Assembly (NCBI RefSeq): GCF_041435055.1 | Contig: NZ_CP108002.1 | Coordinates: 7,254,001-7,318,000, forward strand | Origin: Streptomyces sp. NBC_00341 | GTDB taxonomy: Bacteria; Actinomycetota; Actinomycetes; Streptomycetales; Streptomycetaceae | DNA: 64,000 nucleotides | Reading direction: 5' to 3' | Shown here: one piece after another, positions 33,894 to 41,859 of the stretch | How positions within the stretch are numbered: the first letter of the stretch is position 1 | Layout of the letters: each line of letters begins with the position of its first letter | The notes under the pieces: model-generated | Seen by the model: the letters and a program-made list of their open reading frames with translations, nothing else | Database searches by the model: none | Told to the model about the DNA's origin: nothing | Position numbers and translations under genes: made by a program

Positions 33894-35279
33894 ATGCCCC
33901 GCACGCCTGACCGCAAGCAGCTGCACCTCAACGCCTTCCTCATGTCCACCGGCCACCACGAGGCGTCCTGGCGGCTGCCGGAGAGCCCGGCCGAGGCCAA
34001 CGCCGACGTCGAGCACTACAAGAACCTGGCCCGGATCGCCGAACGCGGCAGACTGGACTCGCTGTTCCTCGCCGACAGCCCCGTCCTGATGGGCGATCCG
34101 GGACGGCGGCCGTCCGCCAAGCTGGAGCCCACCGTCCTGCTGACCGCGCTGGCCGGTGCCACCCGGCACATCGGCCTCATCGCCACCGCGTCGACCAGCT
34201 ACAACGAGCCGTACAACCTGGCCCGCCGGTTCGCCTCGCTCGACCATGTCTCGGGCGGCCGGGCCGGCTGGAACATCGTCACGACGGCGGGCGCCGACGC
34301 GGCCCGCAACTTCGGCCTCGACGACACCCCGCTGCACCACGACCGCTACCGGCGCGCCGGTGAGTTCGTCGAGGTGTCCACCAAGCTGTGGGACAGCTGG
34401 GCCGACGACGCCGTGATCGCGGACAAGGAGCGCGGTGTCCACGCCCTGGCGGAACGGGTCCGGAAGATCGGGCACAGCGGTGAGTTCTTCCGGGTCGACG
34501 GCCCGCTGAACGTACAACGCCCGCCGCAGGGCTACCCGTTGCTCGTGCAGGCCGGGTCCAGCGAGGACGGCAAGGACTTCGCCGCCCGGTACGCGGAGGC
34601 GGTGTTCACCGCCCAGCAGACCCTGGAGGAGGGCATCGCGTTCTACAAGGACGTGAAGCAGCGCGCCGAGACCGCCGGCCGCAACCCTGACGGCATCAAG
34701 ATCCTCCCCGGCATCGTTCCCGTCATCGGCGACACCGAGGCCGAGGCCCTGGCACTGGACGCCGAACTGGAGGAGCTCATCGTCCCGGACTACGCCAGGC
34801 GGCAGCTCGCCCAGCGGCTGAGGATCGCCCCCGACGAACTCGACCTGGACGCCGAACTCCCCGAGGGCATTCCCACCGAGGACGAGATCGAGGGTGCCAA
34901 GAGCCGCTACACGCTCATCGTGGAGCTGGCCAGGCGCGAACGGCTGACCGTACGTCAGTTGATCGGCCGGCTCGGCGGCGGACGCGGCCACCGCACCTTC
35001 GCCGGTACGGCAGAGCAGGTCGCGGACACCATCGAGCACTGGTACGACAGCGGGGCCGCCGACGGCTTCAACATCATGCCCGCCGTCCTCCCCTCCGGCC
35101 TTGAGGTCTTCGTCGACCGGGTGGTGCCGATCCTCCAGGAGCGGGGCCTGTTCCGTACCGAGTACACCGCGAGCACCCTGCGCGGACACTACGGGCTGCC
35201 CCGGCCCGCCAACCGGCTCTTCGAGACCGTCGACAGCGCCGAGGGCCACTTCGGTATCGCGCTGGCGCAGGCCCGGTGA
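33894..35279 (+). CDS. FMNH2-dependent monooxygenase of the NtaA/SnaA/DszA family
   Basis: This 461-residue protein is a luciferase-fold flavin monooxygenase. Typical family stretches are LNAFLMSTGHHEASWR, LDSLFLADSP, GLIATASTSYNEPYNLARRF and LDHVSGGRAGWNIVTT. Members oxidise nitrilotriacetate, streptogramin precursors or dibenzothiophene sulfone, always with reduced FMN from a partner reductase. The reductase encoded at 30513 is the obvious partner. GAAGGA precedes the ATG. In this transporter context the likely role is to open a carbon-sulfur bond and release sulfite, but the substrate is not known. Confidence 0.91.
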   Translation: MPRTPDRKQLHLNAFLMSTGHHEASWRLPESPAEANADVEHYKNLARIAERGRLDSLFLADSPVLMGDPGRRPSAKLEPTVLLTALAGATRHIGLIATASTSYNEPYNLARRFASLDHVSGGRAGWNIVTTAGADAARNFGLDDTPLHHDRYRRAGEFVEVSTKLWDSWADDAVIADKERGVHALAERVRKIGHSGEFFRVDGPLNVQRPPQGYPLLVQAGSSEDGKDFAARYAEAVFTAQQTLEEGIAFYKDVKQRAETAGRNPDGIKILPGIVPVIGDTEAEALALDAELEELIVPDYARRQLAQRLRIAPDELDLDAELPEGIPTEDEIEGAKSRYTLIVELARRERLTVRQLIGRLGGGRGHRTFAGTAEQVADTIEHWYDSGAADGFNIMPAVLPSGLEVFVDRVVPILQERGLFRTEYTASTLRGHYGLPRPANRLFETVDSAEGHFGIALAQAR

Positions 35280-35289
35280 CGGAGCGGCC

Positions 35290-35303
35290 GGTCCGGCCGG
35301 ACC
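35290..35303. terminator. Palindrome between convergent genes
   Basis: GGTCCGGCCGGACC is a perfect 14-base palindrome in the 42-base gap between the monooxygenase and the SnoaL-like gene. It may be a compact bidirectional terminator, though it has no proper loop and no T tract. Confidence 0.3.
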
Positions 35304-35321
35304 GTCACCGCCGGGCCGTAG

Positions 35322-35687
35322 TCAGACGGCCGGTACCCGGTCCAGGAATCCGCCCACCGTGCTGATCCGCCCGTCGGCCGCGAGAACGGCCACGTCCGAA
35401 CCGGCGACCGGGGCGGAACCGTCCGCCGCGACCAGCTCCCAGCTGAAACGGACGAGGGAGTGGTGTCCGTCCGTGGTCCCGGTCTGCCGGAAGGTGAAGC
35501 CCGGGAACTGCTGCCGGGCGCCGCTGATCGCGGCCGCCAGCTCGTCGTGCCCCCGCACGTCGGCCAGCGGGTCGGTGTAGCCGGCGTCCTCGGTGAACGC
35601 CGCCGCGACGGCCTTCGCCAACTCCTCGGGGGTGGCGGCGTTCCAGGCGGCGAAGTAGCGCTCGACGGCGTCGTCGTAGGCGGTCAT
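35322..35687 (-). CDS. SnoaL-like / NTF2-fold protein
   Basis: This 121-residue protein has the SnoaL-like cone fold: YDDAVERYFAAWNAATPEEL, FTEDAGYTDPLADVRGHDEL, FPGFTFRQTGTTDGHHSLVRFSWEL. Such domains act as isomerases, cyclases or binding proteins; function cannot be told from sequence. The ATG at 35687 follows GAGGACC. A perfect palindrome about 90 bases upstream (35776-35790) may be its operator. The hydrolase gene on the same strand lies 131 bases upstream. Confidence 0.82.
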   Translation of the reverse strand: MTAYDDAVERYFAAWNAATPEELAKAVAAAFTEDAGYTDPLADVRGHDELAAAISGARQQFPGFTFRQTGTTDGHHSLVRFSWELVAADGSAPVAGSDVAVLAADGRISTVGGFLDRVPAV

Positions 35688-35775
35688 CGTGGGGTCCTCT
35701 CGTCGGTCCCGGCCTGTGGGCCGGGCACGTTGTGCTGGTGAGGAACACGATGTCCGACCGCGGGGAAGGGGTCGA

Positions 35776-35790
35776 TTACCTCCGAGGTAA
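35776..35790. promoter_or_regulatory. Perfect palindrome TTACCTC-C-GAGGTAA, candidate operator
   Basis: The 15-base palindrome lies in the 131-base gap upstream of the minus-strand SnoaL-like gene and downstream of the hydrolase gene. TTACC-N5-GGTAA sites are typical of HxlR or MarR-type regulators in actinobacteria. No such regulator is encoded next to it. Confidence 0.42.
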
Positions 35791-35818
35791 GGGGACGGGA
35801 CGGACGCGGGACCGGGGG

Positions 35819-36661
35819 TCAGCGCCGGTGTTCGTCCAGGAAGCCCATCAGTACGGTGTTGAGCTCCTCCGCATGGGTCCAGCCGATGTTGTGCGGGCCG
35901 CCCGCGATCTCCACGAGGCGGCTGTCGTGAATGAGGTCCGGCAGCCGCCGCCCGGTGGAGTCGATGGGCAGGATGCGGTCCTCGTCGCCCTGCACGATCA
36001 GTGTCGGCACGTCGTTCTTCGGCAGGTCGTCGCGGAAGTCCGTCAGCCAGGTCGGCACGCACGCCAGGGTGGCGTGGGCAGAGGCGTCCGCCGCCACGTT
36101 CCACTGCATCCGCAGGGCCTGCTCGCTGATCCGGGTGCCGGCGAGCTTGTCGGTGTTGTTGAACCCGTCGAGGAACTCGGTGAGATAGGCGGGCCGGTCC
36201 GCGACGATGGCGCTCATGATGCCGTCGAAGACGCTCCGGTCCACGCCCTCGGGGTTGTCGTCCGCGAGCAGCAGATAGGGCGGCACGGGGGCCACCAGGA
36301 CCGCCAGGCCCACCCGGCGCGAGCCGTGGTTGCCGAGGTAGCGGGTGACCTCGCCGGTTCCCATGGAGAACCCGGTCAGCACCGCGTCCTCCAGATCCAG
36401 CTTCTCCATCACGGTGTTCAGGTCCGCGGCGAACGTGTCGTAGTCGTACCCGGTGACGGGCCTGCCCGACCGGCCGAAACCGCGCCGGTCGTAGGTGATG
36501 ACCCGGTACCCGGCGCCGAGCAGGACCGGCAGCTGCTTCTCCCACGAGGCGCCGCTCAGCGGGAATCCGTGGATGAGGACGACCGGCCTGCCCGCGCCGT
36601 GGTCCTCGTAGTACAGCTCGATGCCGGCGGAGTTCTCCTCGCCGACCGTGATGTACGGCAT
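35819..36661 (-). CDS. Alpha/beta hydrolase (non-heme chloroperoxidase/arylesterase-like)
   Basis: This 280-residue protein has a complete hydrolase triad. The nucleophile is in LTGFSMGTGE, the aspartate in VQGDEDRILP, and the histidine in GGPHNIGWTH. The oxyanion motif is LIHGFPLSG and the strand signature DRRGFGRSG. It matches the non-heme chloroperoxidase/esterase group, which forms peracids or cleaves esters. The cytoplasmic form lacks a signal peptide. Its upstream region is an array of 8-bp tandem repeats. Confidence 0.88.
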   Translation of the reverse strand: MPYITVGEENSAGIELYYEDHGAGRPVVLIHGFPLSGASWEKQLPVLLGAGYRVITYDRRGFGRSGRPVTGYDYDTFAADLNTVMEKLDLEDAVLTGFSMGTGEVTRYLGNHGSRRVGLAVLVAPVPPYLLLADDNPEGVDRSVFDGIMSAIVADRPAYLTEFLDGFNNTDKLAGTRISEQALRMQWNVAADASAHATLACVPTWLTDFRDDLPKNDVPTLIVQGDEDRILPIDSTGRRLPDLIHDSRLVEIAGGPHNIGWTHAEELNTVLMGFLDEHRR

Positions 36662-36675
36662 GTTGGCTCTCCCTC

Positions 36676-36755
36676 GGTACGCAGATACGTCGGTGCGTCG
36701 GTACTTGGATACGCAGGTACGCCGGTATTTCGGTACGCCGGTACGTCAGTGCGCG
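36676..36755. repeat. Ten degenerate 8-bp tandem repeats (GGTACGYC)
   Basis: Ten consecutive 8-base units fill 36676-36755, for example ggtacgca, gatacgtc, ggtgcgtc, ggtacttg and ggtacgcc. The array lies in the 108-base gap between two minus-strand genes. It therefore spans the promoter or leader region of the hydrolase gene. The 8-base period is not a multiple of three, so it is not coding. Confidence 0.75.
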
Positions 36756-36769
36756 CGGCGGCTCCGCGG

Positions 36770-37222
36770 CTACGCCCGGTCGTCCGGGACGACGTGCATG
36801 GCGGCTTCCTCGGCAGACGCCGCCGCGCCGTCGATCCCGACGTCCTCGCCCGCCGTGGTGTCCGGGTCGTCGCGGTCCAGCTCGCGGGTGAGGCGCCCGG
36901 CACGGACGTCGCCGACCTCGTCGTCCCAGGGCTCGCCGTCCCCGTCCGGCATGTCGCCCACGCCGTCACCGGGCACATCGGCGACCTCGGGCAGCTCCCG
37001 GGCGAGCCGGCCCTCCAGCGCCTCGCCGCTGTGCTGCTCGGACGCGGTGGTGCCCCGGTCCTCCACGGCCCACGGCCGCTCGGGCGGGGAGTACCCCTCG
37101 TCGAGCACGTCAGTGAGGTCGCGGTCGTCCAGGGTGTCTTCCACGTCGAGCAGATCGGCGGGGTCGGAGGCCTCCGGCTGCTGGGGCTGGTAGACCTCGT
37201 CGCCCAGGTCGGCATCCTTCAT
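36770..37222 (-). CDS. DUF5709-like acidic protein
   Basis: This 150-residue protein is very acidic and has no signal or membrane segment. The stretch DTLDDRDLTDVLDEGYSPPERPWA is the hallmark of the DUF5709 family of actinobacteria, seen here as VEDTLDDRDLTDVLDEGYSP. The C-terminal half is rich in Asp, Glu, Gly and Pro and is probably disordered. The ATG at 37222 has GAAGGGA upstream; an ATG at 37264 would lie beyond that site. Function is unknown. Confidence 0.78.
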   Translation of the reverse strand: MKDADLGDEVYQPQQPEASDPADLLDVEDTLDDRDLTDVLDEGYSPPERPWAVEDRGTTASEQHSGEALEGRLARELPEVADVPGDGVGDMPDGDGEPWDDEVGDVRAGRLTRELDRDDPDTTAGEDVGIDGAAASAEEAAMHVVPDDRA

Positions 37223-37510
37223 GATGAGTCCCTTCCCGATGTCGGGGATCCCGGTCATGCCCACCGTACGACGCGGGAGAAGGGGGAACCGCAGCCCGCT
37301 CGCCTTCGAATGTCCCGTACCTCCTCAGGATAGGGGGACCGGCCCCGGACCCGCAGCGCGCGGCCTCGGGCGGGCGGCGACGGCAGGGGTGAGAGACGAT
37401 GGAGGGTGTGGGCCCACGAGCGCCCCGAAGGGCGGGACCCGAAGGGCGGGAACGGCACCGAGAGCCGCGTGGAGAGGCCGTCCGCAGACGCAGCCGACGG
37501 AGAGGCCGTC

Positions 37511-37741
37511 ATGGATTACCCCGAGAGCTACCAACTGGTGTTTCAGTCGTCCGCGGTGGAGGACGACGCGGTGATCGTCCGGCGGACCGCGCAGTCCGGG
37601 GCCGGTGGATATCCGGTCTACGAGGACGAGACCGGGATCGTCCGGGCGGAGATCAGCGAGCGCGGAGAGGTGCGGATGCTCGCCAGCGGCGGGCACCAGG
37701 TCCTCGGGACGCCGCTGGTGGTGCGCGAACCGGCCCCGTAG
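37511..37741 (+). CDS. Small DUF6296-like protein
   Basis: This 76-residue protein starts MDYPESYQLVFQ and contains VRRTAQSGAGGYPVYED and GEVRMLASGG. It resembles the small Streptomyces proteins grouped as DUF6296. No catalytic motif is visible. GGAGAGG lies before the ATG. The 250 bases upstream hold a short direct repeat GAAGGGCGGGA near 37426 and 37440 and no other gene. Confidence 0.65.
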   Translation: MDYPESYQLVFQSSAVEDDAVIVRRTAQSGAGGYPVYEDETGIVRAEISERGEVRMLASGGHQVLGTPLVVREPAP

Positions 37742-37963
37742 AACGGTTGGACGGCGGGGCCGGCCGGCCGTCGTGGCGGCCGGAAAAGGAACAGAGTTCG
37801 CGGACCCCTATCACGTGCTCATGTCCGGTGACATCCTGCCGACGCAGGACAATCCGTCTTCAGGCATCAAACACTTGGTCGAAATTTTGCCCCTGGTGGG
37901 ATGCGCGGGGGAGACACCAGGCACACTCGACCTGTAGGAATCTCGCCACGAAGAGGATCACGC

Positions 37964-38548
37964 ATGATCACGTTGAACAAGGAAGACGGCCCGGCGGATC
38001 TGGACGGGGTGACCCACCTGTCCATCGGGGTGTCCTGGGACCCCACGGTCGGCAGCAGTGGCGGGCTGATGGGGAAGCTCCGCCAGAAGAAGGGCACCGA
38101 CCTCGACCTGATCGCCATCGCGATGCAGGGCGCGGACCCGGTCCGGCTGGCCGGTCTGGACTCCCTGGACCCGCTGGGCAACGGATCGCTGGTGCACAGC
38201 GGTGACAACCAGACCGGAAAGGGCGACGGCGACGACGAGACGGTGACCGTCGACTTCGCCCGGGTGCCGACGAACATCACGTCCATCGTCTTCATCGCCG
38301 CCGCGTACAAGAAGGGCAGCTCCTTCCAGAACGCGCGCAACATCAGCTTCAAGGTGTACGACGCGACGGGCGGCAGCAGCCAGCAGGTCGCCGACATCTG
38401 GCCGAGCCTGCTCAGCAACGACAACGGCTGCGCCGTGGCCAAGGCGCTGCGCGTCGGCGGGAGCTGGAAGCTCGAGGTGATCAACGAGACGGGGAAGATC
38501 AAGCAGGGCACCGAGCAGGCCCTGATGCGTTTCGCCGTGAGCAAGTAA
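37964..38548 (+). CDS. TerD-family protein
   Basis: This 194-residue protein belongs to the TerD/CABP beta-sandwich family. It shows ITLNKEDGPADLDGVTHL at the start, SIGVSWDP, then DLDLIAIAMQG, and HSGDNQTGKGDGDDETVTVD. The acidic DDE cluster corresponds to the calcium-binding site of the family. AGAGGA precedes the ATG by seven bases. Streptomyces carry many TerD paralogs linked to stress and development. No tellurite operon partners are next to it. Confidence 0.88.
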   Translation: MITLNKEDGPADLDGVTHLSIGVSWDPTVGSSGGLMGKLRQKKGTDLDLIAIAMQGADPVRLAGLDSLDPLGNGSLVHSGDNQTGKGDGDDETVTVDFARVPTNITSIVFIAAAYKKGSSFQNARNISFKVYDATGGSSQQVADIWPSLLSNDNGCAVAKALRVGGSWKLEVINETGKIKQGTEQALMRFAVSK

Positions 38549-38611
38549 CCGGCGGGCAGCCGGGGCGTGTTCCTGGAGGACGGCGTTCCCGTCCCGCATG
38601 CGCGGTGGTGT

Positions 38612-39493
38612 TCAGTCCACCCGGCGCGCGCGGGACGGGGACGTCGGGTTTCCGGCCGCCAGCGGTGACCGCGCCAGTTCGACGCAGCCCGCGGTGATCA
38701 GGGCCAGGGCCAGCAGCTCCGGGAGCAGCCACCAGCCGGTGTGCAGCTCCTCGCCGAACAGGGTCACCCCGTACAGGACGCTGATCAGGGCGTCGCCCAG
38801 CGTCAGGCACGGCTGCACCGCGACCAGCGTGCCCGCCTGGAGCGCGTTCTGGAGAAGGAACAGGGCGCCGACGCCCGCCGCGGCCGTGGCGTAGAGCTGC
38901 CAGGACTCGAAGAGCACCACCACCCCGTCGCCGTCACTGAGCCGCGCCATGGCGTCCTTCATCAGGGCGGCGGTGAGCGCGTACCCGCAGGCGGCGGCCA
39001 GGCCGAGCAGCGCGGCCCGGGAGTTGCCCCGGGTGGCCCGCGCCCCCGCGATCAGCGCCGCCTCGAAGAGACCGGTGAGGATCAGCGCCGGAACCCACGC
39101 CGCCCCGTGCACCGTCTCGCTCCCGCCCCCCGGAGCGGCCGACGCCATGCCGAGGGCCAGCCCGAACGTCACGGCGGCCGCCCCGAGCCAGACGCGCCGG
39201 GGCACCCGCACCCGCATCACGAACCCCGCGAGCAGCAGGGTCGCCGGCAGCTCGATCACGAAGATCGGCTGGACCACCGCGATCGGCCCGGTCGCCAGCG
39301 CGACGGCCTGGCAGACGGCCGCGACGATCACCAGCGCGATCCCCGCGAGCCACACCTTCTGGCGCAGCAGATGGCCGATCAATGACATCCGCATCGACTC
39401 CCGGTCGGGGACATCGAGGGCGGCGCGGCGCTGGAGGACGGAGGCGGACCCGTTGCTGAGCGCGGTCAGGACGGCGAAGAGGACACTGATCAC
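38612..39493 (-). CDS. DMT-superfamily (EamA-like) membrane transporter
   Basis: This 293-residue protein has about nine to ten hydrophobic segments in two repeats. It starts VISVLFAVLTALSNGSASVL at a GTG (39493) and ends in a short basic tail. The sequence resembles the drug/metabolite transporters and magnesium-like NIPA group; FVIELPATLLLAG is characteristic of the repeat. Substrate unknown. It is divergent from the winged-helix gene, and a 25-base perfect palindrome sits between the two. Confidence 0.84.
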   Translation of the reverse strand: MISVLFAVLTALSNGSASVLQRRAALDVPDRESMRMSLIGHLLRQKVWLAGIALVIVAAVCQAVALATGPIAVVQPIFVIELPATLLLAGFVMRVRVPRRVWLGAAAVTFGLALGMASAAPGGGSETVHGAAWVPALILTGLFEAALIAGARATRGNSRAALLGLAAACGYALTAALMKDAMARLSDGDGVVVLFESWQLYATAAAGVGALFLLQNALQAGTLVAVQPCLTLGDALISVLYGVTLFGEELHTGWWLLPELLALALITAGCVELARSPLAAGNPTSPSRARRVD

Positions 39494-39582
39494 CGGTCCA
39501 TGATGCGGGCGGCGGGCCGCCGGCGCCCGGTACCCGCGCCCGGCGGCCCGGCGAACACGCGAAGGGCCACGCGAAGCCGCGC

Positions 39583-39607
39583 CATCAGGACGGAATCCGT
39601 CCTGATG
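39583..39607. promoter_or_regulatory. 25-base perfect palindrome, candidate operator
   Basis: CATCAGGACGGA (39583-39594) and TCCGTCCTGATG (39596-39607) are exact inverse repeats around a single central A. The site lies between divergent genes and overlaps a possible ATG at 39605. A dimeric repressor bound here could control either gene. Confidence 0.6.
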
Positions 39608-39625
39608 GCCGCGTACCGTGCCGCC

Positions 39626-40780
39626 ATGGCCGAGAAGAAGAAGACCTCCGCCCCGGCCCCCGCGGTGCTCTCGCCCCGGGCACTGGGGCGCGCGACGCTG
39701 GAACGCCAACTGCTGCTCCGCCGCGCCGGGATGACGGCCGAGGAGGCGATCCGGCACCTCGTCGGCCTCCAGGCGCAGAACCCCCGGCCGCCCTACTTCC
39801 AGCTGCTCGCCCGGCTGGAGGGCTTCGACCCGGCCGAACTCGCCGCGCTGATGGAATCGCGCGAAGTCGTCCGCATCGTCACCCTGCGCTCCACCATCCA
39901 CACCCACACCGCGGATGACGCCCTCACCCTGCGCCCCCTCGTCCAGGAGGCCCGCGACCGGGAGCTGAGGATCTTCCGGAACCGGCTCGTGGGCGTGGAT
40001 CTGGACCGGCTCCGGGACATCAGCCGGGAGTACGTCGAGGAGGCGCCCCGCACCCCGAAGGAGATCCGCGAGCGGCTGCTCACCGTGTGGCCGGACGCCG
40101 ATCCGCAGGCCCTGAGCACGGCGGCCCGCTGCGTGCTCCCGCTGGTCCAGGTGACCCCGCGCGGGGTGTGGGGCAGGAGCGGCCGGGTGGCGCTGACCAC
40201 CGTCGAGCACTGGCTCGCCCGCCCCGCGGAGTCGGTCCCCGCGCCCGACGCCACCGTGCTCCGCTACCTCGGCGCGTTCGGCCCGGCGTCGGTGCGGGAC
40301 ATGCAGTCCTGGGCCGGACTGACCCGGCTGGCGGAGGTCTTCGACCGGCTCCGTCCGCGACTGGCCACCTTCCGGGACGAGAACGGCGTCGAGCTGTTCG
40401 ACCTGCCCGACGCCCCGCGTCCCGCCGAGGACACCCCCGCCCCGCCGCGCTTCCTGCCCGAGTTCGACAACGTGCTGCTCGGCCACGCGGACCGCACCCG
40501 GATCGTCCCGCCCCGGTTCAGGGGGCGCAACGGAGTGGGGAACCAGAGCTACGGGAGCGTGCTGTTCGACGGCTTCCTCGCCGCCCTGTGGCAGCTGGAC
40601 ACCGGCCGGGGCGGCGCACCGGCCACCGTCACCGTGCAGGAGCTGCGCCCGCTCGGTGCGGCCGGGCGCGACGCCGTCACGGAGGAGGCCGTCGCGCTGC
40701 TCTCCGTGATGACGGAGGCGGCCACGGACGGCAGCGGCTACGACATCAGGTTCGCCTCGTTCATCGACTTCGGTGAGTGA
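39626..40780 (+). CDS. Winged-helix DNA-binding domain protein (HTH_42, AlkZ-like)
   Basis: This 384-residue protein matches the winged-helix DNA-binding-domain family PF06224, which includes the AlkZ DNA glycosylases. Typical stretches are LLLRRAGMTAEEAIRHLVGLQAQNP, seen here as LVGLQAQNPRPPYFQLLARL, then LMESREVVRIVTLRSTIH and LPEFDNVLLGHADRTRI. The catalytic QxQ/QxD motif of AlkZ appears as LQAQNP. Such proteins excise damaged bases or interstrand crosslinks; most paralogs are untested. Start choice between 39605 and 39626 is open because neither has a clear ribosome-binding site. Confidence 0.82.
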   Translation: MAEKKKTSAPAPAVLSPRALGRATLERQLLLRRAGMTAEEAIRHLVGLQAQNPRPPYFQLLARLEGFDPAELAALMESREVVRIVTLRSTIHTHTADDALTLRPLVQEARDRELRIFRNRLVGVDLDRLRDISREYVEEAPRTPKEIRERLLTVWPDADPQALSTAARCVLPLVQVTPRGVWGRSGRVALTTVEHWLARPAESVPAPDATVLRYLGAFGPASVRDMQSWAGLTRLAEVFDRLRPRLATFRDENGVELFDLPDAPRPAEDTPAPPRFLPEFDNVLLGHADRTRIVPPRFRGRNGVGNQSYGSVLFDGFLAALWQLDTGRGGAPATVTVQELRPLGAAGRDAVTEEAVALLSVMTEAATDGSGYDIRFASFIDFGE

Positions 40781-40852
40781 GGTCAATCAGGTCAATGAGG
40801 TCAGTGACATGAATGAGGTGAGTGACGTGATTGAGGGGAGTGCGGTGGGTGA
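40772..40852. repeat. Nine degenerate 9-bp tandem repeats
   Basis: Nine 9-base units run from the last codons of the winged-helix gene into the convergent gap: ggtgagtga, ggtcaatca, ggtcaatga, ggtcagtga, catgaatga, ggtgagtga, cgtgattga and two weaker ones. The first unit contains the stop codon TGA. The array could extend the gene by stop-codon mutation, since the unit length is a multiple of three. Confidence 0.72.
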
Positions 40853-40877
40853 GCATGCGGGCGCAGGCGTGCGCGGA

Positions 40878-41720
40878 CTACGGCAGCAGCCCCGCCCGCC
40901 GGGCCGCGACGACCGCCTCCAGCCGGGTGTGCGCACCGAGCTTGCGCATCGCGGAGCGCAGATACCCCTTCACCGTCTCCGGGCGCAGCCCGAGCCGGCC
41001 CGCCGCCACCGCGTTCGTCGCACCCGCCGCTACGCAGGCCAGGACGTCGAGCTCGCGTGGCGCCAGCTGCACCTCCGGGGCCTTCGGCACCCGCGCACCG
41101 GCCGCGGAGGCGAGCCGCCCGCACACCGCGAGCAGCTCGTCGCGCAGCGCCGGGTCGAGCACCTTCGGTACCAGGGCGCGCAGTTCCCGGTGAGCCGACC
41201 TGACGTCCTCCCAGGCCTCCGGGGCGGCCCGCGGATCGGTCACCTCCTCGCGGGTCACGGCGAGCAGCTGCTGCACCTCGTCCCGGACGGCCAGCGCCTG
41301 CTCCACGTCGCGGGCCGCCGCCACCGCCGCGTCGAACGTGCGGTCCCCGAGGGTGAGGGGCTCGCGCAGGGCCCCGTACAGCACGCCGCGCACCTTGCGC
41401 CGTACGACGACGGGTACCGCGACGACCGAGCGCAGGCCCTCCGCCGCCACGGCCACGTCGTACTCGTGGCTGATGTGGCGCGAGGAGTGGTAGTCGGTCA
41501 CCGCGCACGGCCGGGACAGGGCGATCGCCTTGCCGCCCAGACCGCTGCCGGCCGAGATCACCAGCCCGCGCAGCGCCGCGGTGTGCGCCCCGTTCAGCTC
41601 GGCGATCCTGGCATGGCGGGTGTCGGAGAGCAGCCCGCCGAACGCCACGGGCAGCCCGCTCGTCCGGCGCAGCCGCAACAGCGCGGCCTGCATCTCCACC
41701 GCATCGACGGATTCCGGCAC
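40878..41720 (-). CDS. GAF-LuxR-type transcriptional regulator
   Basis: This 280-residue protein has a GAF-like sensor region at about 40-150 (SAGSGLGGKAIALSRPCAVTD is the core). A C-terminal LuxR helix-turn-helix follows at about 215-275, seen in APRELDVLACVAAGATNAVA and LRPETVKGYLRSAMRKLGA. The GTG at 41720 is seven bases after AGAGAGG. A GTG at 41810 would add 30 residues without such a site. It is divergent from two acyl-CoA synthetase genes and probably senses or controls acyl metabolism; that link is inferred. Confidence 0.86.
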   Translation of the reverse strand: MPESVDAVEMQAALLRLRRTSGLPVAFGGLLSDTRHARIAELNGAHTAALRGLVISAGSGLGGKAIALSRPCAVTDYHSSRHISHEYDVAVAAEGLRSVVAVPVVVRRKVRGVLYGALREPLTLGDRTFDAAVAAARDVEQALAVRDEVQQLLAVTREEVTDPRAAPEAWEDVRSAHRELRALVPKVLDPALRDELLAVCGRLASAAGARVPKAPEVQLAPRELDVLACVAAGATNAVAAGRLGLRPETVKGYLRSAMRKLGAHTRLEAVVAARRAGLLP

Positions 41721-41859
41721 GACGCCGCCTCTCTGCCCGGCTCCGGGGGGCGCGGCATCGCCGGCTCGCACCCCCGTACCCCCGTTCGGGGGTAGTGAGA
41801 CCTGGGTCACTGTTTACATGATGTTAAGTGACCGGTCCGGACCGCAATGAGGAGGGCAT

